NCBI GenBank assembly: GCA_016707005.1
Contig: JADJIQ010000001.1
Coordinates: 184,001 to 248,000 of the forward strand
Source: Ignavibacteria bacterium
Lineage (GTDB): Bacteria > Bacteroidota > Ignavibacteria > Kapaibacteriales > Kapaibacteriaceae
Length of the DNA: 64,000 nt
Direction: 5' to 3'
A program made the translations under genes and the position numbers. The notes under the pieces are model-generated. The model was not told the DNA's origin. It ran no database searches and was given only the letters and a program-made list of their open reading frames with translations. How positions within the stretch are numbered: the stretch's first letter is position 1; every line of letters starts with the position of its first letter. Shown in pieces: positions 44,414 through 54,500 of this stretch.

Positions 44414-45427
44414 ATGACACCAACTCCCAGCGTTGACCTAGCCCCCTACACGACCTTTGGGATCCATGCTGTAGCGGAGTATTTCGTTAGCGTAACAACC
44501 ATTGATACGCTTCTAGAGGCGATATCATGGGCACGCACACGAGGTGCATCGTTTCACATTCTTGGCGGCGGAAGTAACGTCCTTATCTCAGGAGACGTGC
44601 AGGGGCTGGTGATCCATATCCGGCTGCAAGAACGTTCTGCCAGTGTTGAGGGTGACGTGGTTACGGTACGCTCCGGAGCAGGGGAGAATTGGCACCAAGT
44701 GGTTACATGGACCGTTGAGCGAGGATGGGCCGGACTTGAGAATCTGGCCCTGATCCCGGGAACGGTGGGAGCTGCACCAATGCAGAACATCGGAGCATAC
44801 GGCGTTGAACAGTCGGCGTGTTTCCATGAACTCGACGCGATGAATGCCGACACCGGAGAGATCAAAACGTTCACCAAGGACGACTGCAACTTCGGCTATC
44901 GCGAGAGCATCTTCAAGCGTGAGTTGCGAGACAAATGTGTGATAACCTCGGTAACGTACCGACTCTCCACAGTGCCAACGATTCGCGCATCATATAAAGA
45001 TGTCACCGAGGAGTTAGCCGTGCGTGGTATCACGCAACCAACCATCATGGATGTCTACTCCAGTGTTGTTGCGATACGTACCCGTAAACTCCCGGATCCA
45101 AAGGTGATCGGCAACGCCGGATCGTTCTTCAAGAATCCGGTGGTGAGTGCGCAGAAGGCAACAACACTCCATGAATCGCATCCGTTGTTGCCGGTCTATC
45201 CGCAAGCCGACGGATCATCGAAACTCGCGGCAGCATGGCTCATCGATCAGTGCGGCTGGAAGGGCGTTCGAGAGGGTGATGCAGGAGTCCACGCCAATCA
45301 GGCACTTGTGCTTGTAAATCACGGCTCTGCTGAAGGTGCGCAGATCATCGATCTGGCTACACGTATTCAGCAGAGCGTGTTCGACAGGTTTGGTGTTGAG
45401 CTCGAGCGTGAGGTCAACGTTTGGTGA
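44414..45427 (+). CDS. murB: UDP-N-acetylenolpyruvoylglucosamine reductase
   Basis: Flavoenzyme that reduces UDP-GlcNAc-enolpyruvate to UDP-MurNAc, the second step of peptidoglycan precursor synthesis. The 337-residue product is of the longer (E. coli-like, type I) kind. It has LAPYTTFGIHAVAEYF, the FAD site ILGGGSNVLISGD, GAGENWHQVVTWTVERG, GLENLALIPGTVGAAPMQNIGAYGVE, FGYRESIFK, the catalytic Ser in GNAGSFFKNP, and the C-terminal GVHANQALVLVN. It is 6 bases after the metzincin gene, but the two are probably unrelated in function. Its end overlaps the convergent ABC transporter gene by 14 bases. Confidence 0.97.
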   Translation: MTPTPSVDLAPYTTFGIHAVAEYFVSVTTIDTLLEAISWARTRGASFHILGGGSNVLISGDVQGLVIHIRLQERSASVEGDVVTVRSGAGENWHQVVTWTVERGWAGLENLALIPGTVGAAPMQNIGAYGVEQSACFHELDAMNADTGEIKTFTKDDCNFGYRESIFKRELRDKCVITSVTYRLSTVPTIRASYKDVTEELAVRGITQPTIMDVYSSVVAIRTRKLPDPKVIGNAGSFFKNPVVSAQKATTLHESHPLLPVYPQADGSSKLAAAWLIDQCGWKGVREGDAGVHANQALVLVNHGSAEGAQIIDLATRIQQSVFDRFGVELEREVNVW

Positions 45428-48400
45428 TGTTCACCACTCTGCCCTGAGACAGCTCCACACGCAGGTCCGCATCGGCAACCGTATCGAGACGGTGTGCGAT
45501 CACCAGTACCGTTACATTCGCAAACTCCTCACGGATCGTTCGCTGGATCACAGCGTCCGTTGCCAAGTCAACACTTGCCGTTGCCTCATCGAGAACGATG
45601 ATGCGCGCACGTGTGAGGATGGCACGAGCAAGGCAGAGAAGCTGACGCTGACCCTGCGAGAAGTTCGCACCACCTTCCAACACGGCTGAAGACAGACCGT
45701 TCGGCAGGGAACGAATGTGGTCGGCAAGCTGTACCCGACGCAACGCTTCCCACACCTCATCGTCCGAACATTCCGAGAATCGATCGAGATTGATCCTCAC
45801 CGTTCCGATGAACAATGTTGGATCCTGCGGAATGATGGCAAGACTTCTGCGCAGTCGCTGGAGAGGCACAGAAGTGATGTCCACTCCGTCAACCATGATC
45901 GTCCCCGACTCTGGTTCTACGAATCGGAAGAGTGTCTGGAAGAGTGTACTCTTGCCCGACCCGGTACGTCCGGTAATGCCAACCTTCATCGCCGGTTCAA
46001 CGCTGAAGCTCACATCATGCAGCACGCGCGGAAGATGCGAGGCATAGCGCACGCAGACGTCCTTGAGCTCCAAAGCCCCCTTTGTTGGCCACTCCACATC
46101 ATCGGACAGCACCGGCAGGGATGTGGTCTGTGGTTCCTGTTCAAGTGTTGCATAATATCTGAGTCGTTCTACCGACGTCATGCGAGACTCCACTTCACTG
46201 AAGGCTCGCACCGTCCAATTCAAACTCATCCAAAAGCTCAACGCATAGGTCAGTACCAATCCTGCAACACCGGGTGAAATGCCCCCTTGCCATGCAAGAA
46301 CAAGGATGGCCACGCTCGTTGCCAGTCCAACAAAGCCACTGATGATGGGTACACGCGTGCTGAACCACCGGTTAAGCATGATGCTGCACCAGAAGGCTCG
46401 TTGATATCCGGCCAAGATGTTGTGGTAGGTATCGATGAAGAATGCTTCGCGACCAAATCCATGGATCACATCAAGCCCCGTAACAAGCTCCTTGAAATGA
46501 GCGTAGCGTGGTGAACGTGCAATAGACTCCAACCGTTTTGCCTCACGCGCACTGAGTCGATAATCGCGCTGCAAGCGATAGTAGAGGAACAACACCGGAA
46601 CGATCACGACGATGATGATCGGCATCACGGCAAGGATCAGGACAAGTGCACCAACGGTTTGAGCAAGCGACTTGAACGACTGTTCGATGTTCCACGAGAG
46701 CTGATCATCAACGGCCTCAACATCACGCGCAAAACGGTTCAATACGCGACCCATCGGCGTGCTGTCAAAGAACCGCAACGGTGCGGCCAATACTCCAAGC
46801 AACGCCTGATCGTGAATGATCCGTCCGGCAGCCGCAGCACGGTACAGCCAGAGCAGACGTTCCCCATACCATCCCGTCAGCACGATGATGCCAAGGATGC
46901 CATAGGTGATCACCGCAGCACTAGATGCAGATACGTCGATACCGATGAGCGCAACAACGCTGCCCCATATACCATGTGTGCCTTGAGATACGGACGTGCT
47001 GAATGTATCGGTCCAATATCCCAACCACGATGTTTGAATGATGGGCAGGATCGTGATCCCAATTGCAGTACCGATCAAGGCAATGAGGATAAAGGGGCTG
47101 AGCATTGGCCTACGTCCGATCATCGCTCGCAGGTATTCCATGTAGACACCCGTGCGCACGGCACCCGTGGCACGATCTTCGTCTTCGGTAAGACGCGACG
47201 AATCGTGCTGGACCTCATCCGGCAACGTATGCATGGCGCTAGGAGGCGCGAGTGGCTCCATTGGCTGCGGGTGAGCAACGGAATGCTCCACGGAGACCAG
47301 CGCCGATTCCACAAGTTCACGCACAGCATCATTGGTCATCACCTCGGTATACGAACCGGAGGTAACCACCTGCCCCTTATCAAGAAGGACGATAACATCG
47401 AACAATGCGAGGTGTGCAAGACGGTGCGTCACAACAATGCGCGTGACGTTCTTCCACTCGCCAAAGAGCAGGCGAGTGACAAGGATGTCTTCCGTATCGC
47501 CATCCACGGCGGAGAGCGGGTCATCAAGGTAGACAATGCCTGGACGGTGGAATGCAGCGCGTGCAAGTGATACGCGCTGCTTCTGACCGCCGGAGAGATT
47601 CACACCACGTTCACCGATCTCGGTGGAGAGTCCGGCAGGCATCTGCGCAAGATCTTGTTCGAGTGCACACACATGCAAGGACGATGCGAGTCTGTCAGCA
47701 TCGTTCTCATCACCGAACACGATGTTCTCGCGAACGGTAGCATTGAGAATGAATGCTTCTTGCGGTACGTATCCCGAGCGTGGACGAATATCCGATGGCA
47801 GGTTCGGGAAGGTTGCCTTTCCGTGTTGTGTAACGTGAAGTCCGGCAAGTGTGCGCAACAACGTACTCTTCCCGGCACCCACCGTACCAATGATGGCTAC
47901 ACTTTGTCCGGCAGCAATGTTCAGCGTGATATCTCGCAACGCCGGCTCTGCACCATCAGGATATTGCATGGTAAGCCCCGTGCAAGAGATCCCAACAGCT
48001 TGGGAAGGGGCGGAGAGTGGACGCTCATCTTCCCGTCGGACCGGTGCGCTGAAGTAGGCGTGGAGTCGGGTAGCCGCAACACGTGCATGCTGCAGATTCG
48101 CAAGGAGGTGACTCACCATACCGAATGGCTCTTCGAGCATGGCAAACAAGGCCAAGCAGGCGAAGACCAACGGGGCATTGAGAATGCCGCCACCGAGCAC
48201 GTAGGCGCCGAATCCGGCAAAGGCAACGAGCGTGGTGGTGGAGATGAAGATCACGGTGCTCACAGCGTCGGTGCGCACGATCTTCACGCGGGTGTCAACT
48301 TCGCGGGAGCGAACGGAGGCAACCTCTGCGCGGACGCTATTCTCCCATGCATGGAACTTGACAACGCGGATCCCTTGTAGGATCTGCGACATCAGAGTCA

Positions 48401-49157
48401 CACGATCATCTCGGAGCCCCATAATCACATGATCGAGCTTACGATACCGTCGAGCAACAAGGATCGTCATCGGCGATACGATCATCAGCGTAGCAATGGC
48501 AGCCAACGTAGCAGCACCCAAGAAGTACCACAACACAACCAGAACAGCCAGAGTTTGGAGGATCGTATTGGTGAATTCCGGAATGATGAACATGCTCTCT
48601 GCCATGGCGTCCGTATCACTCGAAAGGTGATTGACCATGTCACCGGTCTGCATGCCGGCGCGTGCCGATCTGCGCAGCCGAAGTGCATGGTGGACAACAC
48701 GCTCATTGAAGCCGTTCATGATCAGGGCAAATCCCTGCAAGGCATTGAAGTACCAATGCTGCTGAAACAACGCGCCGATCATTCCCATGAGGCCAAGTGC
48801 CACCGCTGTGAGGACGGCACTAAGCGGCAAGGATGCAGCACCAGTCACACTCGGGAGCATTGTGAGCAGCGTATGCAGCAACAACGGAGTGGTGATGCCG
48901 ATGGCCAGTTTCAGCACCGTGAGTGTGATGATCCTACGTGCCGGCGCGCCTGTAGCAGCGAACGTTGCAAAGAAGAACGGCCAGAAATGATCGGTCTTCA
49001 GGTCGGCAAAACGCGATGAGACATTCCGCGGATCGAGTTCAGGCGGAAGGGGCGGAGCATCGTCCGGAGAGAGAGGTCGTTGTCGGCCGATCCTGATGAT
49101 CGGCGCAGCGTTGCGAAAGAATGGATCCGAAAAGAAGGAAAGCATGACGTCGTTCAA
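45414..49157 (-). CDS. Full-length ABCC/MRP-like ABC exporter
   Basis: A 1247-residue exporter with both halves in one chain. The start RPLSPDDAPPLPPELDPRNV resembles the leader before the first membrane domain of eukaryotic MRP proteins. Order: TMD1 (about 60-360), NBD1 with Walker A GTVGAGKST (424-432), LSGGQ (521-525) and VYLDDPLSAVD; a charged linker (about 600-680); TMD2 (about 685-990); NBD2 with GRTGSGKST (1063-1071), FSQGQRQLLCLARA and IIVLDEATASVD. NBD1 has Asp546 where the catalytic Glu is expected, and NBD2 has Glu1191, the ABCC asymmetry. Most bacterial exporters are half-size. Substrates are unknown, with drugs or conjugates likely by analogy. Confidence 0.92.
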   Translation of the reverse strand: MNDVMLSFFSDPFFRNAAPIIRIGRQRPLSPDDAPPLPPELDPRNVSSRFADLKTDHFWPFFFATFAATGAPARRIITLTVLKLAIGITTPLLLHTLLTMLPSVTGAASLPLSAVLTAVALGLMGMIGALFQQHWYFNALQGFALIMNGFNERVVHHALRLRRSARAGMQTGDMVNHLSSDTDAMAESMFIIPEFTNTILQTLAVLVVLWYFLGAATLAAIATLMIVSPMTILVARRYRKLDHVIMGLRDDRVTLMSQILQGIRVVKFHAWENSVRAEVASVRSREVDTRVKIVRTDAVSTVIFISTTTLVAFAGFGAYVLGGGILNAPLVFACLALFAMLEEPFGMVSHLLANLQHARVAATRLHAYFSAPVRREDERPLSAPSQAVGISCTGLTMQYPDGAEPALRDITLNIAAGQSVAIIGTVGAGKSTLLRTLAGLHVTQHGKATFPNLPSDIRPRSGYVPQEAFILNATVRENIVFGDENDADRLASSLHVCALEQDLAQMPAGLSTEIGERGVNLSGGQKQRVSLARAAFHRPGIVYLDDPLSAVDGDTEDILVTRLLFGEWKNVTRIVVTHRLAHLALFDVIVLLDKGQVVTSGSYTEVMTNDAVRELVESALVSVEHSVAHPQPMEPLAPPSAMHTLPDEVQHDSSRLTEDEDRATGAVRTGVYMEYLRAMIGRRPMLSPFILIALIGTAIGITILPIIQTSWLGYWTDTFSTSVSQGTHGIWGSVVALIGIDVSASSAAVITYGILGIIVLTGWYGERLLWLYRAAAAGRIIHDQALLGVLAAPLRFFDSTPMGRVLNRFARDVEAVDDQLSWNIEQSFKSLAQTVGALVLILAVMPIIIVVIVPVLFLYYRLQRDYRLSAREAKRLESIARSPRYAHFKELVTGLDVIHGFGREAFFIDTYHNILAGYQRAFWCSIMLNRWFSTRVPIISGFVGLATSVAILVLAWQGGISPGVAGLVLTYALSFWMSLNWTVRAFSEVESRMTSVERLRYYATLEQEPQTTSLPVLSDDVEWPTKGALELKDVCVRYASHLPRVLHDVSFSVEPAMKVGITGRTGSGKSTLFQTLFRFVEPESGTIMVDGVDITSVPLQRLRRSLAIIPQDPTLFIGTVRINLDRFSECSDDEVWEALRRVQLADHIRSLPNGLSSAVLEGGANFSQGQRQLLCLARAILTRARIIVLDEATASVDLATDAVIQRTIREEFANVTVLVIAHRLDTVADADLRVELSQGRVVNITKR

Positions 49158-49370
49158 GTTGCGAGGAGAAGAAGACCGGTACCTCTCGCAACGACGTCTG
49201 ATGGATCAGCGCTGCGGAACAGGTACCACGATGGTTGGTCGAATTGGTTTCATCGCGGTTGATTCAGTGGAACAAGAGTGAGCTACGGCAATACCACGCA
49301 TCAATAAATATGCCAAAATGGCAGAACACGGAAGTCAGTGTGTGATGGCTTCATAATGAAGGTGATGTCG

Positions 49371-49378
49371 TAGCTTTG
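49371..49378 (+). promoter_or_regulatory. Candidate promoter, TAGCTTTG
   Basis: TAGCTTTG fits TAnnTTTG and lies 36 bases before the ATG of the next gene (49414). The -33 region is not recognisable. The rest of 49158-49370 holds no gene that I can support. Confidence 0.5.
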
Positions 49379-49413
49379 CGTCGAATTTTCATTACTCAAA
49401 ACAGGTCAGACCA

Positions 49414-49902
49414 ATGCGTATTCTCGTTCTCTCTTGTATGATCCTCGTCGGATCGGCTCTTACTTCGTACGCTCAGCTCTCAACGGAAGAGATCGCCATT
49501 GTGCAGAATCTCTTTGGAATGGAAAAGCGGGCCATCATCACGCAGGTGATCAAGATGACGCCAACGGACTCCGTTGGATTCTGGCCGTTGTACGAGAAGT
49601 ATGAGTCGGACCGCAAGGATCTCGGAAAGCAACGCATCACGATCATCCAGTCATTTGTGTCAAAGTATCCTGCTCTTTCGAACGAAGAGCTCAACGACCT
49701 GATGGATGATGCTCTGGAGCTTGATGCAGACCAGCACGATCTTATGGAGTCATACTACAACAAGATCAAGAAGGCCGCATCCCCAATGGTTGCAGCTCAG
49801 TGGCTTCAGATCGAATCCTATATCAACGTATCGGTGAAGCTTGCTATCCAAGAGAAGCTCCCGTTCATCGGTGACATCAAGCTCAAGGCACCGAAGAAGT
49901 AA
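49414..49902 (+). CDS. Exported helical protein of unknown function
   Basis: A 162-residue periplasmic protein with signal MRILVLSCMILVGSALTSYA. The rest is almost all helical and charged (NLFGMEKRAIITQVIKMTPTDSVGFWPLYEKYESDRKDLGKQRI; ELNDLMDDALELDADQHDLMESYYNKIKKAASPMVAAQWLQIESYI). The FWPLYEKYE segment and the helix-turn layout loosely recall the Spy/CpxP-like periplasmic chaperones of Bacteroidota, but the LTxxQ motifs are absent, so I leave it unnamed. It is a single-gene unit with its own promoter and a strong terminator 28 bases after the stop. Confidence 0.82.
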   Translation: MRILVLSCMILVGSALTSYAQLSTEEIAIVQNLFGMEKRAIITQVIKMTPTDSVGFWPLYEKYESDRKDLGKQRITIIQSFVSKYPALSNEELNDLMDDALELDADQHDLMESYYNKIKKAASPMVAAQWLQIESYINVSVKLAIQEKLPFIGDIKLKAPKK

Positions 49903-49930
49903 ACCTTCTGATATCGGTTTAGAAAACGAA

Positions 49931-49960
49931 AAAGGGTCAGTGTTCACACACTGACCCTTT
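49931..49960 (+). terminator. Strong, probably bidirectional terminator
   Basis: A perfect 13-base stem (AAAGGGTCAGTGT paired with ACACTGACCCTTT) with a 4-base loop TCAC, ending in an A/T run on both sides. It sits between convergent genes (stop at 49902 and stop at 49981). Confidence 0.93.
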
Positions 49961-49980
49961 ATTATTTCTTGGGAGGGGCG

Positions 49981-50553
49981 TCATACAAGATCGAGGTGGT
50001 CTCCGAACTGACTCGTTGTGATCAATGCTAGAGTATCGAAGAGTTCATTCACGTCATCGGAAACATGTAGCAGGGAGGCATGGCGATCCTGCACGAATCC
50101 GTCTGAGCGCATTCGATCGATCATCGCAACAAGAGGGTCGTAATACCCTTTGACGTTCAGTAGTCCGAGGGGACGTGCGTGGAGTCGGATCTGTCTCCAG
50201 GTGAGCGCCTCAAAGAGCTCATCAAGTGTTCCAAACCCACCCGGAAGAGCGACGAGCAGATCCGAACGCTCGATCATCAGTGCCTTGCGGATATGCATGG
50301 ATTCCACCTCAATAAGCTCCGTGCAATCTGCGAGAGCGATCTCCTTGGTGGCGAGGAACGTAGGAATGATCCCGGTCACGGTAGCCCCGTTCTCCAAGGC
50401 CGTGCGAGCCACTGTGCCCATCAGACCAATGTTGCCCCCACCATAGATCAAACTCCAACCGCGTTCTGCAATGGCGAGTCCAACCGCACGGGCAGCCTCT
50501 TCGAAGGCAGGATCCGTGCCGCTGCGAGAGCCGCAATACACGCAGACGTTCAT
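49981..50553 (-). CDS. LOG family protein (phosphoribohydrolase type), 190 aa
   Basis: A 190-residue protein of the LOG/TIGR00730 family. The start MNVCVYCGSRSG, the motif IYGGGNIGLMG, ESMHIRKALMIERSDLLVALPGGFGTLDELFEALTWRQIRLH and the family signature PGGxGTxxE identify it. LOG proteins release free cytokinin-like bases by cleaving nucleoside monophosphates, and many bacterial members are nucleotide 5'-monophosphate nucleosidases. They were formerly mis-named lysine decarboxylases. The ATGA overlap with the upstream gene, a second LOG paralog of another subfamily, suggests a shared role in purine nucleotide handling (inference). Confidence 0.93.
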   Translation of the reverse strand: MNVCVYCGSRSGTDPAFEEAARAVGLAIAERGWSLIYGGGNIGLMGTVARTALENGATVTGIIPTFLATKEIALADCTELIEVESMHIRKALMIERSDLLVALPGGFGTLDELFEALTWRQIRLHARPLGLLNVKGYYDPLVAMIDRMRSDGFVQDRHASLLHVSDDVNELFDTLALITTSQFGDHLDLV

Positions 50554-51290
50554 GAGCGAGGGATGAAGAGCTGTTGTTTGAGACCGAAACGTTTCACGAC
50601 GCGCTTGCGAAGGAAGTCCTCTGCTTCATCAAGACTGTCCGTTACGAAGAAGTGGTCGAGATCGTTTGGAGAGATCGTTCCATACTTCAGCATCGTGTCG
50701 GCCATGGTGCGCATCATCTCTTGATAGTAGTCCTTGCCGATGATCACCACCGGAAAGTGGGTGATCTTCTTGGTCTGCATCAGCGTAACGGCTTCAAACA
50801 GCTCATCCATCGTCCCAAAACCACCGGGCATCACCACAAAACCAAGGGAGTATTTCACGAGCATCACCTTCCGAACGAAGAAGTGCTCGAACTCGATCAT
50901 CAGGTCGAGCCATGGATTGGCGTTCTGCTCAAACGGTAGCTCAATGTTAAGCCCAACACTCTGGCCGCCGGCTTCTTTAGCTCCACGGTTAGCGGCTTCC
51001 ATAATACCCGGACCGCCCCCTGTTAAGACCGTAAAGCCCATCTCTGCCAAACGTCCGCCAACCGCACGGGCCTTCTCGTAATACTCGTGCCCTTCCGGAA
51101 AACGGGCAGAGCCGAAGACTGTGATACATGGTCCGAGGAAGTGCAGGACGCGGAACCCGCGAATGAACTCGCGCAAGACCCTGAGCACAAATCGAAACTC
51201 GCGCCATCGAGAGTGTGGCCCGTCGAGGAACTCACGTTCCGCAGTTGCTCCGGCCGATGGAGGAAGGACCTTCTTCACGGGTTCGTTCAT
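50550..51290 (-). CDS. LOG family protein, long form, 246 aa
   Basis: A 246-residue LOG-family protein with an N-terminal extension of about 55 residues (helix REFRFVLRVLREFIRGFRVLHFLG). The core has ITVFGSARFPEGHEYYEKARAVGGRLAEMGFTVLTGGGPGIMEAANRGAKEAGGQSVGLNIELPFEQNANPW and MPGGFGTMDELFEAVTLMQTKK with the PGGxGTxxE motif. It belongs to the longer subfamily with GGGPGIMEAANRGA, distinct from its neighbour. It overlaps both neighbours by ATGA, so three genes form a tight operon. Activity on a nucleotide monophosphate is expected by family. Confidence 0.93.
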   Translation of the reverse strand: MNEPVKKVLPPSAGATAEREFLDGPHSRWREFRFVLRVLREFIRGFRVLHFLGPCITVFGSARFPEGHEYYEKARAVGGRLAEMGFTVLTGGGPGIMEAANRGAKEAGGQSVGLNIELPFEQNANPWLDLMIEFEHFFVRKVMLVKYSLGFVVMPGGFGTMDELFEAVTLMQTKKITHFPVVIIGKDYYQEMMRTMADTMLKYGTISPNDLDHFFVTDSLDEAEDFLRKRVVKRFGLKQQLFIPRS

Positions 51291-51499
51291 AGATCTGTTA
51301 ACACGGTGAACAGAAAGGGAAGGATCGCGAGGGAGAGAAGGCAGGCCACGATGCGCATGATATAGGTCATCTGCTGACGTTGGCGCTCTTCGTCAGTTAG
51401 GTCAATATCCACGGCCCTGAGTCGACCGATCTTCTTGAAATTGATCCACGCAAACCAGACGATACTCATGGTGACGATGGAGAGAACGATGTGCTGCAT
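51287..51499 (-). CDS. Small two-helix membrane protein
   Basis: A 70-residue protein with two membrane helices (IVLSIVTMSIVWFAWINF and IMRIVACLLSLAILPFLFTVL) separated by a charged cytoplasmic loop (KKIGRLRAVDIDLTDEERQRQQ). It is the first gene of the operon with the two LOG-family genes (ATGA overlap at 51287-51290). No family recognised. The gene is supported by the overlap and by its clean membrane-helix code. Confidence 0.7.
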   Translation of the reverse strand: MQHIVLSIVTMSIVWFAWINFKKIGRLRAVDIDLTDEERQRQQMTYIMRIVACLLSLAILPFLFTVLTDL

Positions 51500-51506
51500 G
51501 GAGGAA

Positions 51507-51538
51507 AGTTACGGAGTTACGGGGTTACGGGGTTACGA
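51507..51538. repeat. 8-bp (A/G)GTTACGG satellite, third GTTAC locus
   Basis: Four 8-base units (agttacgg, agttacgg, ggttacgg, ggttacga). The last two run into the 3' end of the BNR-repeat gene, so the satellite supplies its TAA stop codon (51525-51527). Confidence 0.88.
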
Positions 51539-54500
51539 TGAACATGTGATGGATTTGAGAAGTGCTGGTGTTGGATGAGCGAAGCAGATATGTTCCGCCG
51601 GCCAGGGTGCCGGCATGAAGGCGGAAGGTCACTGGAAAATCGGACGATTGAGTGAGGGCGGGGAGTGTGTGAACGATACGACCTGTTACGTCCACGATCT
51701 CCAAGGAGAGAATGCGATCTGTTCCGATTGGGGAGATCGTGAACATTGCCGCAGTGGTAATGGGGTGTGGGGCAACCACGACGCTGCTCCTCGCTATATC
51801 GGTCTGATCGACGGAGGTGGTAGGGGGCACGTAGTTCATACCGGCGATCTTCCAGATCACACCATCGATATCACTGACCCACATGGACTGATCACGTTGG
51901 TCGATCTCGATACCGCGTGCATTGATAAGCCCCTTACGATTTTCGAGGAGGAGGGTCTCCGTGATCTGAGAGAGATCGGACAATGGTATCTCAGCGACAA
52001 CAGCCGTTGAAAGTTTAACCCCGGCTGGTGGAAATGCTGTGTGTGCTTGGACGAGATTGCCGAGACCGTCAGCTGCAATTCCTCGTGGACCAAATGTTGA
52101 TCGAAATGGATTCGATATTGATGAACGAAGTGCACCGGTAATGGGATCCATGATCACGATCCGTTGTTCTCCGTCACGCTCGCTTCCGTAGAGATCACCA
52201 TTGATGTACTCCAAACCAACGCCATATCGGCGTGCTTGAGATGGAAACGACCGCTTCACTGTTCCGAACGTATCGATCACAAACACCGTTGTTGATGTAC
52301 CGTCGTAATCATCAAGTCTGTGAACGTAGATGAGCCCACTGTCACGATCGAACGAGAGATCCGTAAAGAGACTGTCACCGGCTCCCTTGATGGTGATGAT
52401 ATTCATCAACATCCCTAGGTCTCGTGAGAACTTGTAGAGTTTGTTGCTGTGAATGTCCGTTGTCCAGAGTCCGTTGCCACCATCGGTTGCAAGTCCATAT
52501 GCCGTCCACGAACACGCATAGTTCCCAAGCACAACACCCGGCTTTAAGGCAACGATGGAGAAGGACTTGCTATCGATCGATGTGAAGGGGGCTGTTGCTG
52601 ATGTCACTCGAATGCGTGCCGTTGCTGTTGGCGAGTTAGGGACGATCCATCGGATCCTGTCTGACGGATCATTCGTCGTGATCGGAAGCCACGTCTGTCC
52701 GTCATTGATGCTGTAGAAGACATTGTAGGGGGCGGTAAGCCCCTTCCATGACAGAAAAACAGGATTCTGCGGAACGAACCGTTCACCACCTGCGGGCACG
52801 ACGAACATGGGATCGGTTGGAATGATCTTCAACAGTGGTGCTTCCCATACGGATCGTCCATGTGTTGCAGCACGCAGGTAGGAGAATGTTTTATCGGCCT
52901 TGAGATCAAGTACCGGTGAACGCGGAAGGCCAACACCAAACTGCGACCAGCTTCTACCGCCATCATAGGTTGCAAAGACACCGATGTCCGTTCCAACAAA
53001 GGCTACCTCGTCATCATCAGGATGAAGAACGATGGTATTCACGGGAACGTTCGGCATGTGATTCCACACCGGCCACCATGATTCACCGAGGTCAGTTGTT
53101 TTCCAGACCTGGGACGTTCCGTAGGAGGAGTACGTGATCCATGCAACGTTGCGATCGTTCCGTGCACAGGCGATGTCGCTGATGTACAAGAGACTCAAGG
53201 GGGCTTTGTGGACCGATGTCCAGGACGCGCCGAAATCTGTAGAACGAACAACATCGCCGTACGACCCAACGGCCCAGAAGAGATCATCATCGGCAGGGGA
53301 GACGGCGATCGATGTTACTGTATGCGAGAAACGAGGTGATATGGGGCGCCATGAGTCGCCGTTGTTATCGCTCATGTAGACGCGTTCACGTCCGGTGAGT
53401 AGGGTTGCCGGGATCGACGGATGAATGGCGATAGGGGCAACCCATTCTGATTCTTCTTTGAGATCAATGCCAACGGTGATACGGGCAACAGATTGTTGAG
53501 CGATTCTGATCCTGAACAGATCTCCGTCCGGACCACTGCCGTAGAGAACATTGCTGTTGGATGGATCGAGCAACGTGGTCATGCCATCGCCGCCATTGAG
53601 TGAATCCCACTCGGCATCACCATTTGTTCCAAGAGTTCCGTTGTCTTGCGTGCCGCCAAAGAGTCGACCGCGCGTTTCACGATCCACATCAAACGCATAA
53701 AACTGCGACACACTCAAGCCATTGTTGATCGGTTGATACGATGTTCCACCATCGGCACTGCGCATCATCCCACCATCATTCCCTACATAGACCACTTCTG
53801 GGTCGAGCGGATCGAATGCGATACAGTGTTGATCCACATGCGGATGACCGTTCCCATCACCGTCACTGTATCCATCCGTGGTATTGATCCAGGTGCTGCC
53901 ACCATCACGCGTCATGTAGAGGTCGATTCCGCCGGCGATCACATGATCTGCATTACGAGGGTCGATGGCCAAACAGTTGTCGTAGAACCCTTGGCTCGAC
54001 TTAGGCACGCAGGCACCGGAGAAGAAACACCCTTGCAGATCTTGATATTGAATACGCCAGGTGAGCCCCTTATCTGTCGACTTCGCAATGAGTGCGAGTG
54101 AGTTCATCTCCATCAACGTGTAGAGGATGTTTGGATCGGTCGTTGCCTGCTGCACCGATGCACGTCCAACCGATCCGACCAGTCCGCTCATACGTCGTTG
54201 CCACGTAGTCCCGCCGTCCGTTGTGGACATGATGCCACTATCCGGCACCGCAATGAACATGGAGTTCGGATCCGTAGCGTGCATTGTGAGATCATAGATC
54301 TGCCCTTGATACAAACGCTGCCAGGTAAGGCCTTTGTCAAGGCTCTTCCAAACACCAGCTTGCTCATTCATCCCTGCGGCAATGATCGTTGATGGGGAAG
54401 ATGGCGGAATGATCACACGCGAGAATGAGCCAACGGATGTTAAACCAACCACAGACCATGAAGCCCCTTGATCGGTAGAGCGCATCAAACCTCCACCGAG

